Assembly: GCA_035655435.1 (NCBI GenBank)
Contig: DASRUN010000050.1
Span: 1 to 17,804 of the forward strand
Source of the DNA: UBA493 sp035655435
GTDB taxonomy: Archaea > Iainarchaeota > Iainarchaeia > Iainarchaeales > Iainarchaeaceae
Direction: 5' to 3'
DNA length: 17,804 nt
Under the pieces are notes generated by a model. The model saw nothing but the letters and a program-made list of their open reading frames with translations, ran no database searches and had not been told where the DNA came from. Of this stretch, positions 1 to 6,481 are shown in pieces. The position numbers were made by a program, and so were the translations under genes. Each line of letters opens with the position of its first letter. Position 1 is the stretch's first letter.

Positions 1-2
1 AA

Positions 3-254
3 CTTAAATCCATTACAGGAGACAACGAACCAGGATGGGATGGGCAAGAAAGAGCCAAATTTGCGGCAACGGGGGAAGCATTAAACATGGTACTTGAAAT
101 AATTAGGACACAAATACAAGAGGAAATAGGCGTTGGAGAAGGACCTGGTGGAAGTCTTGACAAAAAACGTTTTGAAGAATGTATAGATGGAACCTGCGGA
201 GCAACCACTTATAACACAGAAGAAATAATTATCAAGGTGTGGAAAAATGAGTAA
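3..254 (+). CDS. C-terminal part of a small secreted/pilin-operon protein (partial at 5' end)
   Basis: An open frame enters from the window edge and ends at TAA 252-254, giving about 83 visible residues. The C-terminal part holds a Cys pair (EECIDGTC) followed by a Thr/Ile-rich strand ending in EEIIIKVWKNE. The last 8 bases overlap the start of the next gene (ATGAGTAA), which indicates a translationally coupled operon. The next two proteins have pilin-type N-termini and scattered cysteines, so this is probably a third member of the same secreted set, but its own N-terminus is outside the window. I do not recognise the family. Confidence 0.6.
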   Translation, partial: LKSITGDNEPGWDGQERAKFAATGEALNMVLEIIRTQIQEEIGVGEGPGGSLDKKRFEECIDGTCGATTYNTEEIIIKVWKNE

Positions 255-540
255 AGGAATTTTATTCAGCATTGATGCTATACTTGCGATCGGCCTAATA
301 GTCACAATGTTCTCCGCAACGGTATTGCTCACCAATAATGTTTCAAATTTGGGAGCACAACAATCTTTATTGCACGGAAGCGCGTCAGATGAAGCTTACA
401 ATTCATATCTCACTAATGACGGAAGTACGGATGATGTTGTGAATTCAGAAACGGAAAATGCAACATGCTACCAAATATACGATTACCAACCAAATGAAAC
501 TATTGTTGAAAAGGTGAAAAAATGCGCACAATTGGAGTAA
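247..540 (+). CDS. Small pilin-like protein with class III-type signal/anchor
   Basis: 97 aa. The N-terminus MSKG is followed by a hydrophobic run of about 25 residues (ILFSIDAILAIGLIV...), the arrangement of archaeal type IV prepilins that a PibD/EppA-type peptidase cleaves after Lys-Gly. The rest (residues about 32-97) is polar, Asn/Ser/Asp-rich, with two Cys near the C-terminus (ATCYQ and KKCAQ), suggesting an extracytoplasmic domain with a possible disulfide. A GGTG Shine-Dalgarno-like site lies at 236-239, seven bases before the ATG. It overlaps the upstream gene by 8 bp and the downstream gene by 19 bp. The pilin-type assignment rests on the N-terminus only; a simple signal-anchored protein is possible. 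Confidence 0.65.
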   Translation: MSKGILFSIDAILAIGLIVTMFSATVLLTNNVSNLGAQQSLLHGSASDEAYNSYLTNDGSTDDVVNSETENATCYQIYDYQPNETIVEKVKKCAQLE

Positions 541-1085
541 AAGGATCAATAGCAGTTATAACCGCGGGCGCGGTAATGCTCCTTCTATTACTAACCATTA
601 CCTCAATGAAAAATGCGAACGATAATGGAACTGCAATGATCAATATGGTCTCTGCAAAAGAAACCGCATTCAAAGCAGAAAATCTTCTTAGAATTCTTGA
701 CAAATCAGTATCGAAGGCAATAATTGATACAACAAGTCCAAGCAATTGCAATCCAGGTTCGGTAACAGAAGAAAGTATTCAAACAAAATTTGCAAATGCT
801 GTGGGTGGAAGGAATGATGATGTAGGAATTGGTTTTAACGACCTGAACAGTAAACTCATGAACTGCACAGCAGTAGTTAAAGCGGGAAGCCTTCGAATCA
901 ACGGAAATCAACTTGACATAAACGGAACAATGAGTTGTACAACAACAATTGGAGAAACCACTATAACGGATGAGAGAAGTTTTAGGTTTAGCAAAGAAAT
1001 ACGTACAAATGCAATTGATAGTTCTTGTGAAGTATATGATACTGTTTCAGAATGTATGGAACAACCAAGCGTTAACTGTCCTTGA
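522..1085 (+). CDS. Cys-rich pilin-like secreted protein
   Basis: 187 aa. MRTIGVKG followed by SIAVITAGAVMLLLLLTI again gives Lys-Gly just before one hydrophobic helix, as in class III signal peptides. The ectodomain is Thr/Asn-rich and contains about seven cysteines (SNCNPGS, MNCTAV, MSCTTT, SSCEVYD, ECMEQ, NCP), so it is likely disulfide-stabilised outside the cell. The start lies inside the preceding gene and has a strong GGTGA site at 513-517, four bases before the ATG. It is the last gene of the cluster; a new promoter follows. It could be a minor pilin or a pseudopilin. No specific family is recognised. Confidence 0.65.
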   Translation: MRTIGVKGSIAVITAGAVMLLLLLTITSMKNANDNGTAMINMVSAKETAFKAENLLRILDKSVSKAIIDTTSPSNCNPGSVTEESIQTKFANAVGGRNDDVGIGFNDLNSKLMNCTAVVKAGSLRINGNQLDINGTMSCTTTIGETTITDERSFRFSKEIRTNAIDSSCEVYDTVSECMEQPSVNCP

Positions 1086-1104
1086 ATAATTTGAAAAAAA
1101 ACCA

Positions 1105-1134
1105 ATATATTTAAATATGTGTTTTCACATATTT
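1105..1134 (+). promoter_or_regulatory. TATA box and palindromic operator of the vapBC operon
   Basis: A TATA-like box (ATATATTTAAAT, 1105-1116) is centred about 37 nt before the vapB ATG. Overlapping and following it is a perfect 9-bp inverted repeat, AAATATGTG (1113-1121) / CACATATTT (1126-1134), with a TTTT spacer. VapB proteins with ribbon-helix-helix folds usually autorepress by binding such palindromes over their own promoter, so this is a likely operator. The palindrome is seen directly; its function is inferred. Confidence 0.6.
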
Positions 1135-1147
1135 TTAATGTGATTAA

Positions 1148-1378
1148 ATGGGAAATATGACTCTCGCAATTCCTGATCCGCTCCAAAAAAAGATTTCAAA
1201 ACGCACGGAAATAAGATGGAGCGCAGTTGCACGGCATGCATTTGAGCGGAAGCTCAATGAACTTGAAGCAACAGAAAAACTGCTGTCCGAAAGCGAGTTG
1301 ACCGAAGAAGACGCCGAAAAAATAGGCGAACACATAAAAGAACAGATAAGAAAGCGTTTTGAAAAAAGGTTTGCCTGA
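1148..1378 (+). CDS. vapB: VapB-type antitoxin
   Basis: 76 aa. An N-terminal beta-strand (MTLAIPDPLQKKI) followed by two helices (EIRWSAVARHAFERKLNELE) matches the ribbon-helix-helix DNA-binding fold of archaeal VapB antitoxins. The acidic/basic C-terminal tail (SELTEEDAEKIGEHIKEQI) is the typical toxin-binding extension of this subfamily. The TGA overlaps the ATG of the PIN-domain toxin by one base, so the two are translationally coupled. Translation may instead begin at the second Met (1157), which is where the conserved strand starts. Expected role: neutralise VapC and autoregulate the operon through the upstream palindrome. Confidence 0.85.
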   Translation: MGNMTLAIPDPLQKKISKRTEIRWSAVARHAFERKLNELEATEKLLSESELTEEDAEKIGEHIKEQIRKRFEKRFA

Positions 1379-1791
1379 TGAAACTTATTGTCGACACAAA
1401 CAGGATAATTGCGGCACTGATCAAGGACTCTTATTCAAGAAAAATACTGCTGTCCGAAAAATTTGAATTCTGCACCCTGCATTTCGGCATTTCAGAAACC
1501 AAAAAATATGAAAAATACATGCTAAAGAAAACAAAACTCAGCGAGAAAGAATTTGTCGGGCTGATGAACCTGATTTTTTCAAAATTCCAAATATTCGATG
1601 AAAATGAAATTTCACCTGACAATTACAAGAATGCCATGGACATAATGGGCAGCATAGACAAAAATGATGTCCCCTTCATTGCGCTTGCACTTCAAATAGA
1701 AAACGACGGCATCTGGTCAGATGACAAGCACTTTTTGAAACAGAAAAAAATAAAAATTTGGCCGACAAAACTATTGGTTCAAAAATTATAA
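1378..1791 (+). CDS. vapC: VapC-type PIN-domain toxin ribonuclease
   Basis: 137 aa PIN domain. The opening strand LIVDTNRII carries the first catalytic Asp (D6). An acidic residue in the second conserved block is E40 or E45 (ISETKKYEKY). KNDVPFIALAL gives D97, and GIWSDDKHF gives the final Asp pair D115/D116. These acidic residues bind divalent metal in this RNase family, whose members cut tRNA or rRNA and inhibit translation. The gene is coupled to vapB upstream. Its stop is 21 bp from the end of the convergent asparagine synthetase gene. All core acidic positions are present, so the toxin is probably active. Confidence 0.85.
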   Translation: MKLIVDTNRIIAALIKDSYSRKILLSEKFEFCTLHFGISETKKYEKYMLKKTKLSEKEFVGLMNLIFSKFQIFDENEISPDNYKNAMDIMGSIDKNDVPFIALALQIENDGIWSDDKHFLKQKKIKIWPTKLLVQKL

Positions 1792-1812
1792 ACTGCATAC
1801 GAGAAACTGATT

Positions 1813-3228
1813 TCAACATCTATTCCGGAACAATTTTGAAACAATTTTCTGCGAACCGGAACCATACTGCAAAGCTTTTTTTGGTTTTGAAACAATCGAA
1901 TCAGGAATATTGTAAAGGGAAGCTAGTTTTCTTATCGGGTGCTTTCTGAGAGCATCGTTTTTGGCTAAAATTTTTTCTTTTGCAGGAAATGCCATTGCTT
2001 CTTTAACAAACGGAGCAAGCATTAGAGGAAGCCTTAATTCAAGCGCTTGCGAGGAAAGGATAATGTCATCGCGGTAAAAGTTTCGTTCAGGCATTCTCTC
2101 TAAAGAAAACCAAATTTCTTTTTCAACCGCGGAATAATTTTTCCCCCCCAAAATTTTTGTATAATTTGTATAACCGCAAAACAATTCATCGCTTCCTTGA
2201 CCGGAAAAAACAACCTTGAAACCATTTTCCTTAATTTTTTTTGCACACGCCAATTCCGGAACGGCGATCGCGATCTGCATCGAATCAAAAAAACCCAAAA
2301 TCTTTTCACACTCCAAAGCAAGAGAATGGATTTTTTCTTCTGAGAGAATAATTTTTTCAAGAGGAAGATTCAATTCCTTGGCGGCTTTTTCTGCCTCAAT
2401 AATATCATGACTATCTTTTGTTCCGGCAACGAACAATTTTGCATTCTTTACTTTTTCGGAAACCGCTTTCGCAACAAGAGAAGAATCCACTCCCCCGCTG
2501 AAAAGAACTGCTGCTTTCTCCAAACCATTTGTCTGCAACTCAATTGTTTCATCGAAAGAATCTTTCAAAAATTGAATGGAATGCTTTCTTGGAACGGTTT
2601 TTTTGAAATCCTTCAAATCAAAAATCTTTTTCACTGAAAAACTCTTTTGCGAAACTTCAAGCAAAAAACCGGGCTTCAAAGAAATTGGAGAAAGGATTCC
2701 GATTTTTTTCAATGCATTGGGTTCTGAAGCAAATGCAAACAAACTTTTGTTTTCACCGAACCAAAGAGGTTTTGTTCCAATAGGATCGCGGAATGCATAC
2801 AATTTATTTTTGAACATAAAAGCAATTGCATATTCTCCAACTGATTTTTTCACAAAATTTTTTAGCGAAGAAGGAACAGAATTTTTTTTGAGTTCTTTTG
2901 AAAAAAAATCCGCAACAAACTCGGAATCGGATTTATACGCGTTTCCGAAGTCTACATAATTGTATATTTCACCGTTCAAAACAATTGAGACGTTTGCTTT
3001 TGAAACAGGCTGCTGTAAATAACCGGTTGTAGAAAGAAGGCAATGACCCAAATAAACGGAACTCGTTGGAAAAGAAAGTCCTTTGAGAGAAACAGAAGTT
3101 TCAAGGGAATCAATTGTTTTAATTCCAAAAGCTTCAGGACCGCGATGCGCTAATAAGGAAAAGAGTTCACGAACTTCATTGGAAATGTCTTCATTGTTTT
3201 TGGAATAAACCCCAATAATAGAACACAT
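1813..3228 (-). CDS. asnB: Asparagine synthetase (glutamine-hydrolysing)
   Basis: 471 aa from the chosen start. It converts aspartate, glutamine and ATP into asparagine. The N-terminal class II glutaminase begins Met-Cys (C2 is the nucleophile), then AHRGPE (about 27-32) and NGEIYNY (85-91). The C-terminal synthetase domain has the PP-loop SGGVDSS (244-250), GQGSDELFCGY and the ELRLPLMLAPFV block. A longer frame starts at 3276 and would add a hydrophobic 16-residue leader, but that would bury the catalytic Cys that must be N-terminal, so 3228 is preferred. A TATA-like CTTATTTATT (3251-3260, minus) sits 28 nt upstream of this start. HRGPE replaces the more usual HRGPD, a mild change. It could serve another amidotransferase reaction of the asparagine synthase-related family. 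Confidence 0.87.
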   Translation of the reverse strand: MCSIIGVYSKNNEDISNEVRELFSLLAHRGPEAFGIKTIDSLETSVSLKGLSFPTSSVYLGHCLLSTTGYLQQPVSKANVSIVLNGEIYNYVDFGNAYKSDSEFVADFFSKELKKNSVPSSLKNFVKKSVGEYAIAFMFKNKLYAFRDPIGTKPLWFGENKSLFAFASEPNALKKIGILSPISLKPGFLLEVSQKSFSVKKIFDLKDFKKTVPRKHSIQFLKDSFDETIELQTNGLEKAAVLFSGGVDSSLVAKAVSEKVKNAKLFVAGTKDSHDIIEAEKAAKELNLPLEKIILSEEKIHSLALECEKILGFFDSMQIAIAVPELACAKKIKENGFKVVFSGQGSDELFCGYTNYTKILGGKNYSAVEKEIWFSLERMPERNFYRDDIILSSQALELRLPLMLAPFVKEAMAFPAKEKILAKNDALRKHPIRKLASLYNIPDSIVSKPKKALQYGSGSQKIVSKLFRNRC

Positions 3229-3298
3229 AGAAGATTCTGCAGGCGAAAGCAATAAATAAGAAATCAGCAAAAACATTATATTTTCAGGTTAACGCCAT

Positions 3299-4510
3299 CT
3301 ATCTTTTTGTTAGCCATTCTTGCAGGTCGCATTTTTCAATTTTGACTCCGTCTATTATGCCAGTCTCTTTTTTTCCTTCGCACAAAATTGTTGCTTTGGT
3401 TATTTTGTTTTTTTTACAGAATTCAACTAATCCGTCTGTTTCTCTTTTTGGCGGAGTTTCAGAATAGCAAACGTTTATTGGCTCGATTTTTGTTTTTTGT
3501 TTTGCTATAAAGTCGACTTCCTTTGAGTTCTTCCAGTAGAATGTTTCGAAACCTCTGCGCTTTAACTCTATTGCAACAGCGGCTTCAGCCAAGTGCCCTT
3601 TATCTTCGGTAAAGGATTTTGAAGCATATTGTTGCATTCCTAAATCAAAGGCATAAATCTTTCTTGACCTAGTTAAAGAGTCGGCCATCGAATAAGAAAA
3701 AAACGGCACTTGAAAAACCAGAAAAGCCGATTCCAGATAATCTATGAATTGCCTGCTTGTGTCATAAGACAGTCCAAGCGCAACCCTGATTTTTTTCAAA
3801 CTGATTTGTTTTCCAGAGTTAGTCAGCAAATAAAATGCGAGATTTCTTAGGGCTGCGGAATCCCTTATATCATACCTTGTAATTATGTCTTTTATGAGAG
3901 CAAGCTCGAAATAGGATTCCAAAAGCTTTTCCTTTTTTTCGGGATTCAGAGCGACTTCCGGGTATCCGCCTGTTTTAAGGTAATCTTCAAATCCTTTTTT
4001 TGTTATTCTGCGGAATTCGCTGAAAGAAAATGGAAGAATTTGAAAGCCGATTCCTCTTCCACCCAACGCGGTTGCAAATTCGCCGCTCAAAAGTTTTGCG
4101 GAAGAACCTGTAACAATAATCTGGCATTTTCTTGTGTCAACAGCCACTCTAACCCATTTTTCCCAGCCGGTAATCAATTGCATTTCATCAAAAACAACAG
4201 TGTCCTTTGCCCCCAAATCAGCCGAAAACCTATCCAACAAATCAATATTCAACAAGCCGATTAATGCCGGGTCTTCAAGATTCACATACCTTGTTATAGT
4301 GCGCGCCGACATTTTTTTCAAAAGCCTTCTTGCAACAACGGATTTTCCCGAGCGCCTTGGCCCATATAAAAAAACAACATTCTTGTTGCTTAAAAAAGGC
4401 AGAATTTCGTCTTCAATATCCCTTTTAAAGGTCTTTTCTTTGAACACCCATTTTTGAAGCAATTCCTCTAAATCTCTTGAAAGCACGAAAGATAATAACA
4501 ATACAAACAA
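3299..4510 (-). CDS. AAA ATPase with DUF4143 C-terminal domain
   Basis: 403 aa. Residues about 35-165 form the AAA domain with Walker A GPRRSGKS (50-57), Walker B VVFDEMQ (104-110) and IIVTGSSAKLLS (131-142). The C-terminal half contains a region resembling a winged helix (KKIRVALGLSYDTSRQFIDYLE) and the DUF4143 segment with AVAIELKRRGFETFYWKNSKEVDFIA, where E and the EVDFIA block resemble PD-(D/E)XK nuclease remnants. Such proteins are widespread and abundant in archaea and bacteria, often patchily distributed, and their biochemical role is unknown. The start is the first Met after the TATA box; a GTG nine codons in is an alternative. It is monocistronic, flanked by its own palindromic promoter region. 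Confidence 0.82.
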   Translation of the reverse strand: MFVLLLSFVLSRDLEELLQKWVFKEKTFKRDIEDEILPFLSNKNVVFLYGPRRSGKSVVARRLLKKMSARTITRYVNLEDPALIGLLNIDLLDRFSADLGAKDTVVFDEMQLITGWEKWVRVAVDTRKCQIIVTGSSAKLLSGEFATALGGRGIGFQILPFSFSEFRRITKKGFEDYLKTGGYPEVALNPEKKEKLLESYFELALIKDIITRYDIRDSAALRNLAFYLLTNSGKQISLKKIRVALGLSYDTSRQFIDYLESAFLVFQVPFFSYSMADSLTRSRKIYAFDLGMQQYASKSFTEDKGHLAEAAVAIELKRRGFETFYWKNSKEVDFIAKQKTKIEPINVCYSETPPKRETDGLVEFCKKNKITKATILCEGKKETGIIDGVKIEKCDLQEWLTKR

Positions 4511-4517
4511 TTTAAAT

Positions 4518-4547
4518 GGTTACGCTATAACGTAACCCTATTTAAAT
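4518..4547 (-). promoter_or_regulatory. TATA box with adjoining perfect palindrome upstream of the DUF4143 ATPase
   Basis: On the minus strand a TATA-like ATTTAAATAG lies at 4547-4538. Directly downstream is a perfect inverted repeat GGTTACG (4518-4524) / CGTAACC (4531-4537) with a 6-nt spacer, ending 7 bp before the start codon. A second TTTAAAT lies on the other side (4511-4517), making the whole site nearly symmetric. A repressor bound here would cover the transcription start. The repeat is seen directly; the operator role is inferred. Alternatively it could form a hairpin behind ABCE1. Confidence 0.5.
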
Positions 4548-4551
4548 GCTC

Positions 4552-4560
4552 AAAAAAGGA
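4552..4560 (-). terminator. Oligo-T terminator of the ABCE1 gene
   Basis: On the minus strand the sequence TCCTTTTTTG follows the ABCE1 stop codon by about 16 nt. A T-rich run soon after the stop is the usual archaeal termination signal. The DUF4143 promoter begins immediately beyond it. Confidence 0.4.
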
Positions 4561-4575
4561 ATTTAGAGTCGAATA

Positions 4576-6354
4576 TCAATCTACGGCATAATAATATTCG
4601 CCTTTCGCCTTCTGTTTCTGATCCATTTGAGAACCCAATTTATTTGCACGGGGGCGACCCGTACTTTCATCTCTGCGAAATGAAATTCCCATATCCTTTA
4701 GGAACAGGTTCATCCCATCGTGCATAGAAACAGCATTTCCGGCGTTTCCCTTCACACCGGGAACACCATCGAAAATCATTAAACGATCCGAAACATAATC
4801 CTGGAACAGAAGATCGTGATCAACAACCATTGCAATTTTATCCTTAGAATCAACAACACTTCTTATAGCGTCTGCCATTTTGAGGCGATCTTCAATATCA
4901 ACAAATGCGGTGGGTTCATCAAGCAAAATCAAATCAGTATTGCTTCTTGAAAGCGCAACACCCACAGCAACCTTTTGCAATTCTCCGCCGCTCAATTCAT
5001 CCAAGCGATGATTTTCCAATTCAGAAATGAACAATCTGCGATCCACTTCCTGCTTGAACAAAGCCTTGTCAATGTCCTGTGAAGAAATAAAATCAGAAAC
5101 AAGAACTCCTTCCTCAGGTTTGAGGTATTGGGGTTTGTAGGAAACCTTAAAAGAAAAATCAATTTTTCCGGAATCCGGTTTTTCGGCTCCGGCTAAAATT
5201 TTCACAAAAGTTGTTTTTCCAATAGCATTCGGACCCATTATTCCCAAAACCTCTGCTTCCCTCAAATCCCCTCCTTTAATGCTAAGAGAAAAATTCTTGT
5301 AACTTTTTTCTAGAGCAGGATATTCTGCAATTATGTTCTTATTCCTAAAATCAGAACTGGGTTTTACTTCAAATTTTAATTCCTTTCTCCTAAAGCGCAC
5401 ATTCTCGGATTTTGCAAAACCATCCAAAAATTCATTGATACCATTTTTCACACTCTTAGTTGTTGAAACAATTCCATAAGCTGATTTTTTTCCATAAAGC
5501 ATGTGAACAGTATCACTCAAATAATCTAGAACGGCAAGATCGTGCTCTATTACAACAATGCTTTTGTTTTCTTCCGCAAGCGTTCTAATTAAAGCGGCGG
5601 CATTCAAACGCTCTTTCACATCCAAATAAGTTGTGGGTTCATCAAACGCATAAAAATCCGCATCCTTCAAAATCGCGGCCGCAATAGCAACTCTTTGTAG
5701 TTCTCCACCGCTTAAATCCTGCAGGGTTCTATCCTGAATTTTATCGATATTCAACGCACGAATAACTTCCTTGATTTTTTTTCTTGAATCAACCCCTTTC
5801 AAAAGTTCTCCCACTTTTCCCTTGAAAGCTTTCGGAATCTCGGTAATGTTTTGCGGCTTGTAGGAAACTTTTACGGAAGAATTTTTTATGGAAGTAAAAT
5901 AGGCCTGTAATTCTTTTCCCTTGAAAAAATCAATTACCTTTGAATAATCCGCCTTTGAATTAAAATCCCCTAAATTAGGAACAAGCTGACCGGAAAGAAT
6001 TTTCAAAATAGTTGATTTTCCAATTCCGTTCTGTCCAATGATGCCGGTTATTTCGCCTTTCTTCACAAGAGGAAGTCTGTATACGCGGAAAGAGTTTTGA
6101 CCAAAACGCTGAACCGGGGGTTCTTTTAATTCCTCGACCAAATTTTCAATGTAAATGCAATCTGTGGGACATTTTATCACGCAAATATTACATCCAATAC
6201 AAAGCTCTTCGCTTATTATCGGGCGGTTGGTTTCTTCATCCAATGTAATGCAGTCCTTTCCCGCACGATTGACGGGACAGACGTTTCCACACACATACGA
6301 ACACCCATCTCCATTGATGCAGCGATCGGCTTCTAAAACGGCAACTCTAACCAT
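4576..6354 (-). CDS. abce1: ABCE1 ribosome recycling ATPase (RNase L inhibitor homologue)
   Basis: 592 aa, the usual length of the family. It splits post-termination or rescued 70S ribosomes after aRF1 or Pelota has acted. The N-terminal region has two ferredoxin-like 4Fe-4S cysteine sets (C12, C18, C22, C26 and C52, C55, C58, C62 in CIGCNICVIKCP). The first ABC domain has Walker A GQNGIGKST (107-115), signature LSGGELQ (214-220) and FYAFDEP (234-240). The second has GPNAIGKTT (374-382), LSGGELQ (454-460) and LILLDEP (475-481). Both sites look intact. It is divergent from Pelota, its functional partner. The start at 6354 gives MVRVAVLEADRC, matching the family N-terminus. A near-copy of the first six codons lies 74 bp upstream, at the predicted transcription start; see findings. 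Confidence 0.96.
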   Translation of the reverse strand: MVRVAVLEADRCINGDGCSYVCGNVCPVNRAGKDCITLDEETNRPIISEELCIGCNICVIKCPTDCIYIENLVEELKEPPVQRFGQNSFRVYRLPLVKKGEITGIIGQNGIGKSTILKILSGQLVPNLGDFNSKADYSKVIDFFKGKELQAYFTSIKNSSVKVSYKPQNITEIPKAFKGKVGELLKGVDSRKKIKEVIRALNIDKIQDRTLQDLSGGELQRVAIAAAILKDADFYAFDEPTTYLDVKERLNAAALIRTLAEENKSIVVIEHDLAVLDYLSDTVHMLYGKKSAYGIVSTTKSVKNGINEFLDGFAKSENVRFRRKELKFEVKPSSDFRNKNIIAEYPALEKSYKNFSLSIKGGDLREAEVLGIMGPNAIGKTTFVKILAGAEKPDSGKIDFSFKVSYKPQYLKPEEGVLVSDFISSQDIDKALFKQEVDRRLFISELENHRLDELSGGELQKVAVGVALSRSNTDLILLDEPTAFVDIEDRLKMADAIRSVVDSKDKIAMVVDHDLLFQDYVSDRLMIFDGVPGVKGNAGNAVSMHDGMNLFLKDMGISFRRDESTGRPRANKLGSQMDQKQKAKGEYYYAVD

Positions 6355-6428
6355 AACTACATCAACTGTCCTGCCGAAGGCGGACGCGTACCCAACAGCC
6401 GCAACTGTTGAACAGCTACTCTAACCAT
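6337..6428 (-). repeat. 74-bp leader insertion flanked by 18-bp direct repeats of the ABCE1 5' end
   Basis: The minus-strand 18-mers 6428-6411 and 6354-6337 match at 16 of 18 positions and both encode MVRVAV; the two differences are third-codon-position changes (GTA/GTT, GCT/GCC). Between them lie 56 bp that are richer in G+C than the surroundings and contain two hairpins: CAACAG/CTGTTG (6393-6398 and 6405-6410) and GTCC-GCC/GGC-A-GGAC (6368-6385, with a one-base bulge). CAACTGT also occurs twice (6363-6369, 6402-6408). This looks like a short inserted element or tandem duplication with a flanking repeat. Confidence 0.6.
6357..6428 (-). CDS. Possible 23-codon upstream ORF in the ABCE1 leader
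   Basis: The upstream ATG opens a frame MVRVAVQQLRLLGTRPPSAGQLM ending in TAG at 6357-6359, two bases before the real ABCE1 ATG and in a different frame (offset 74). It begins with the same six residues as ABCE1. The TATA box at 6450-6459 is centred 26 nt upstream of this ATG, so a leaderless transcript would begin here rather than at 6354. It may be translated and permit re-initiation at ABCE1, or be only a relic of the original start. Confidence 0.35.
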   Translation of the reverse strand: MVRVAVQQLRLLGTRPPSAGQLM

Positions 6429-6448
6429 GTAATAAACACACCCCCGAC

Positions 6449-6460
6449 GTATTAAAAATG
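6449..6460. promoter_or_regulatory. Shared bidirectional TATA region between ABCE1 and Pelota
   Basis: The block TATTAAAAAT (6450-6459) reads as a TATA-like box on both strands. Its centre is about 27 nt before the Pelota ATG at 6482 (+) and about 26 nt before the duplicated ABCE1 ATG at 6428 (-). No other AT-rich box lies between the two genes, so both probably depend on this one site or on overlapping sites. A CCCCC tract (6441-6445) adjoins it on the ABCE1 side. Confidence 0.5.
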
Positions 6461-6481
6461 ATTTACGAGCACAAGAGAAAT

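Noticed and set aside
3229..3276. Longer asparagine synthetase start giving a signal-peptide-like leader
   Set aside because: It would place 16 hydrophobic residues before the catalytic Cys, which must be the N-terminal residue after Met removal; a TATA-like box fits the inner start.
6337..6428. Insertion sequence in the ABCE1 leader
   Set aside because: The insert is only 74 bp with no transposase and no clear terminal inverted repeats, so it is recorded as a repeat or mini-element rather than an insertion sequence.
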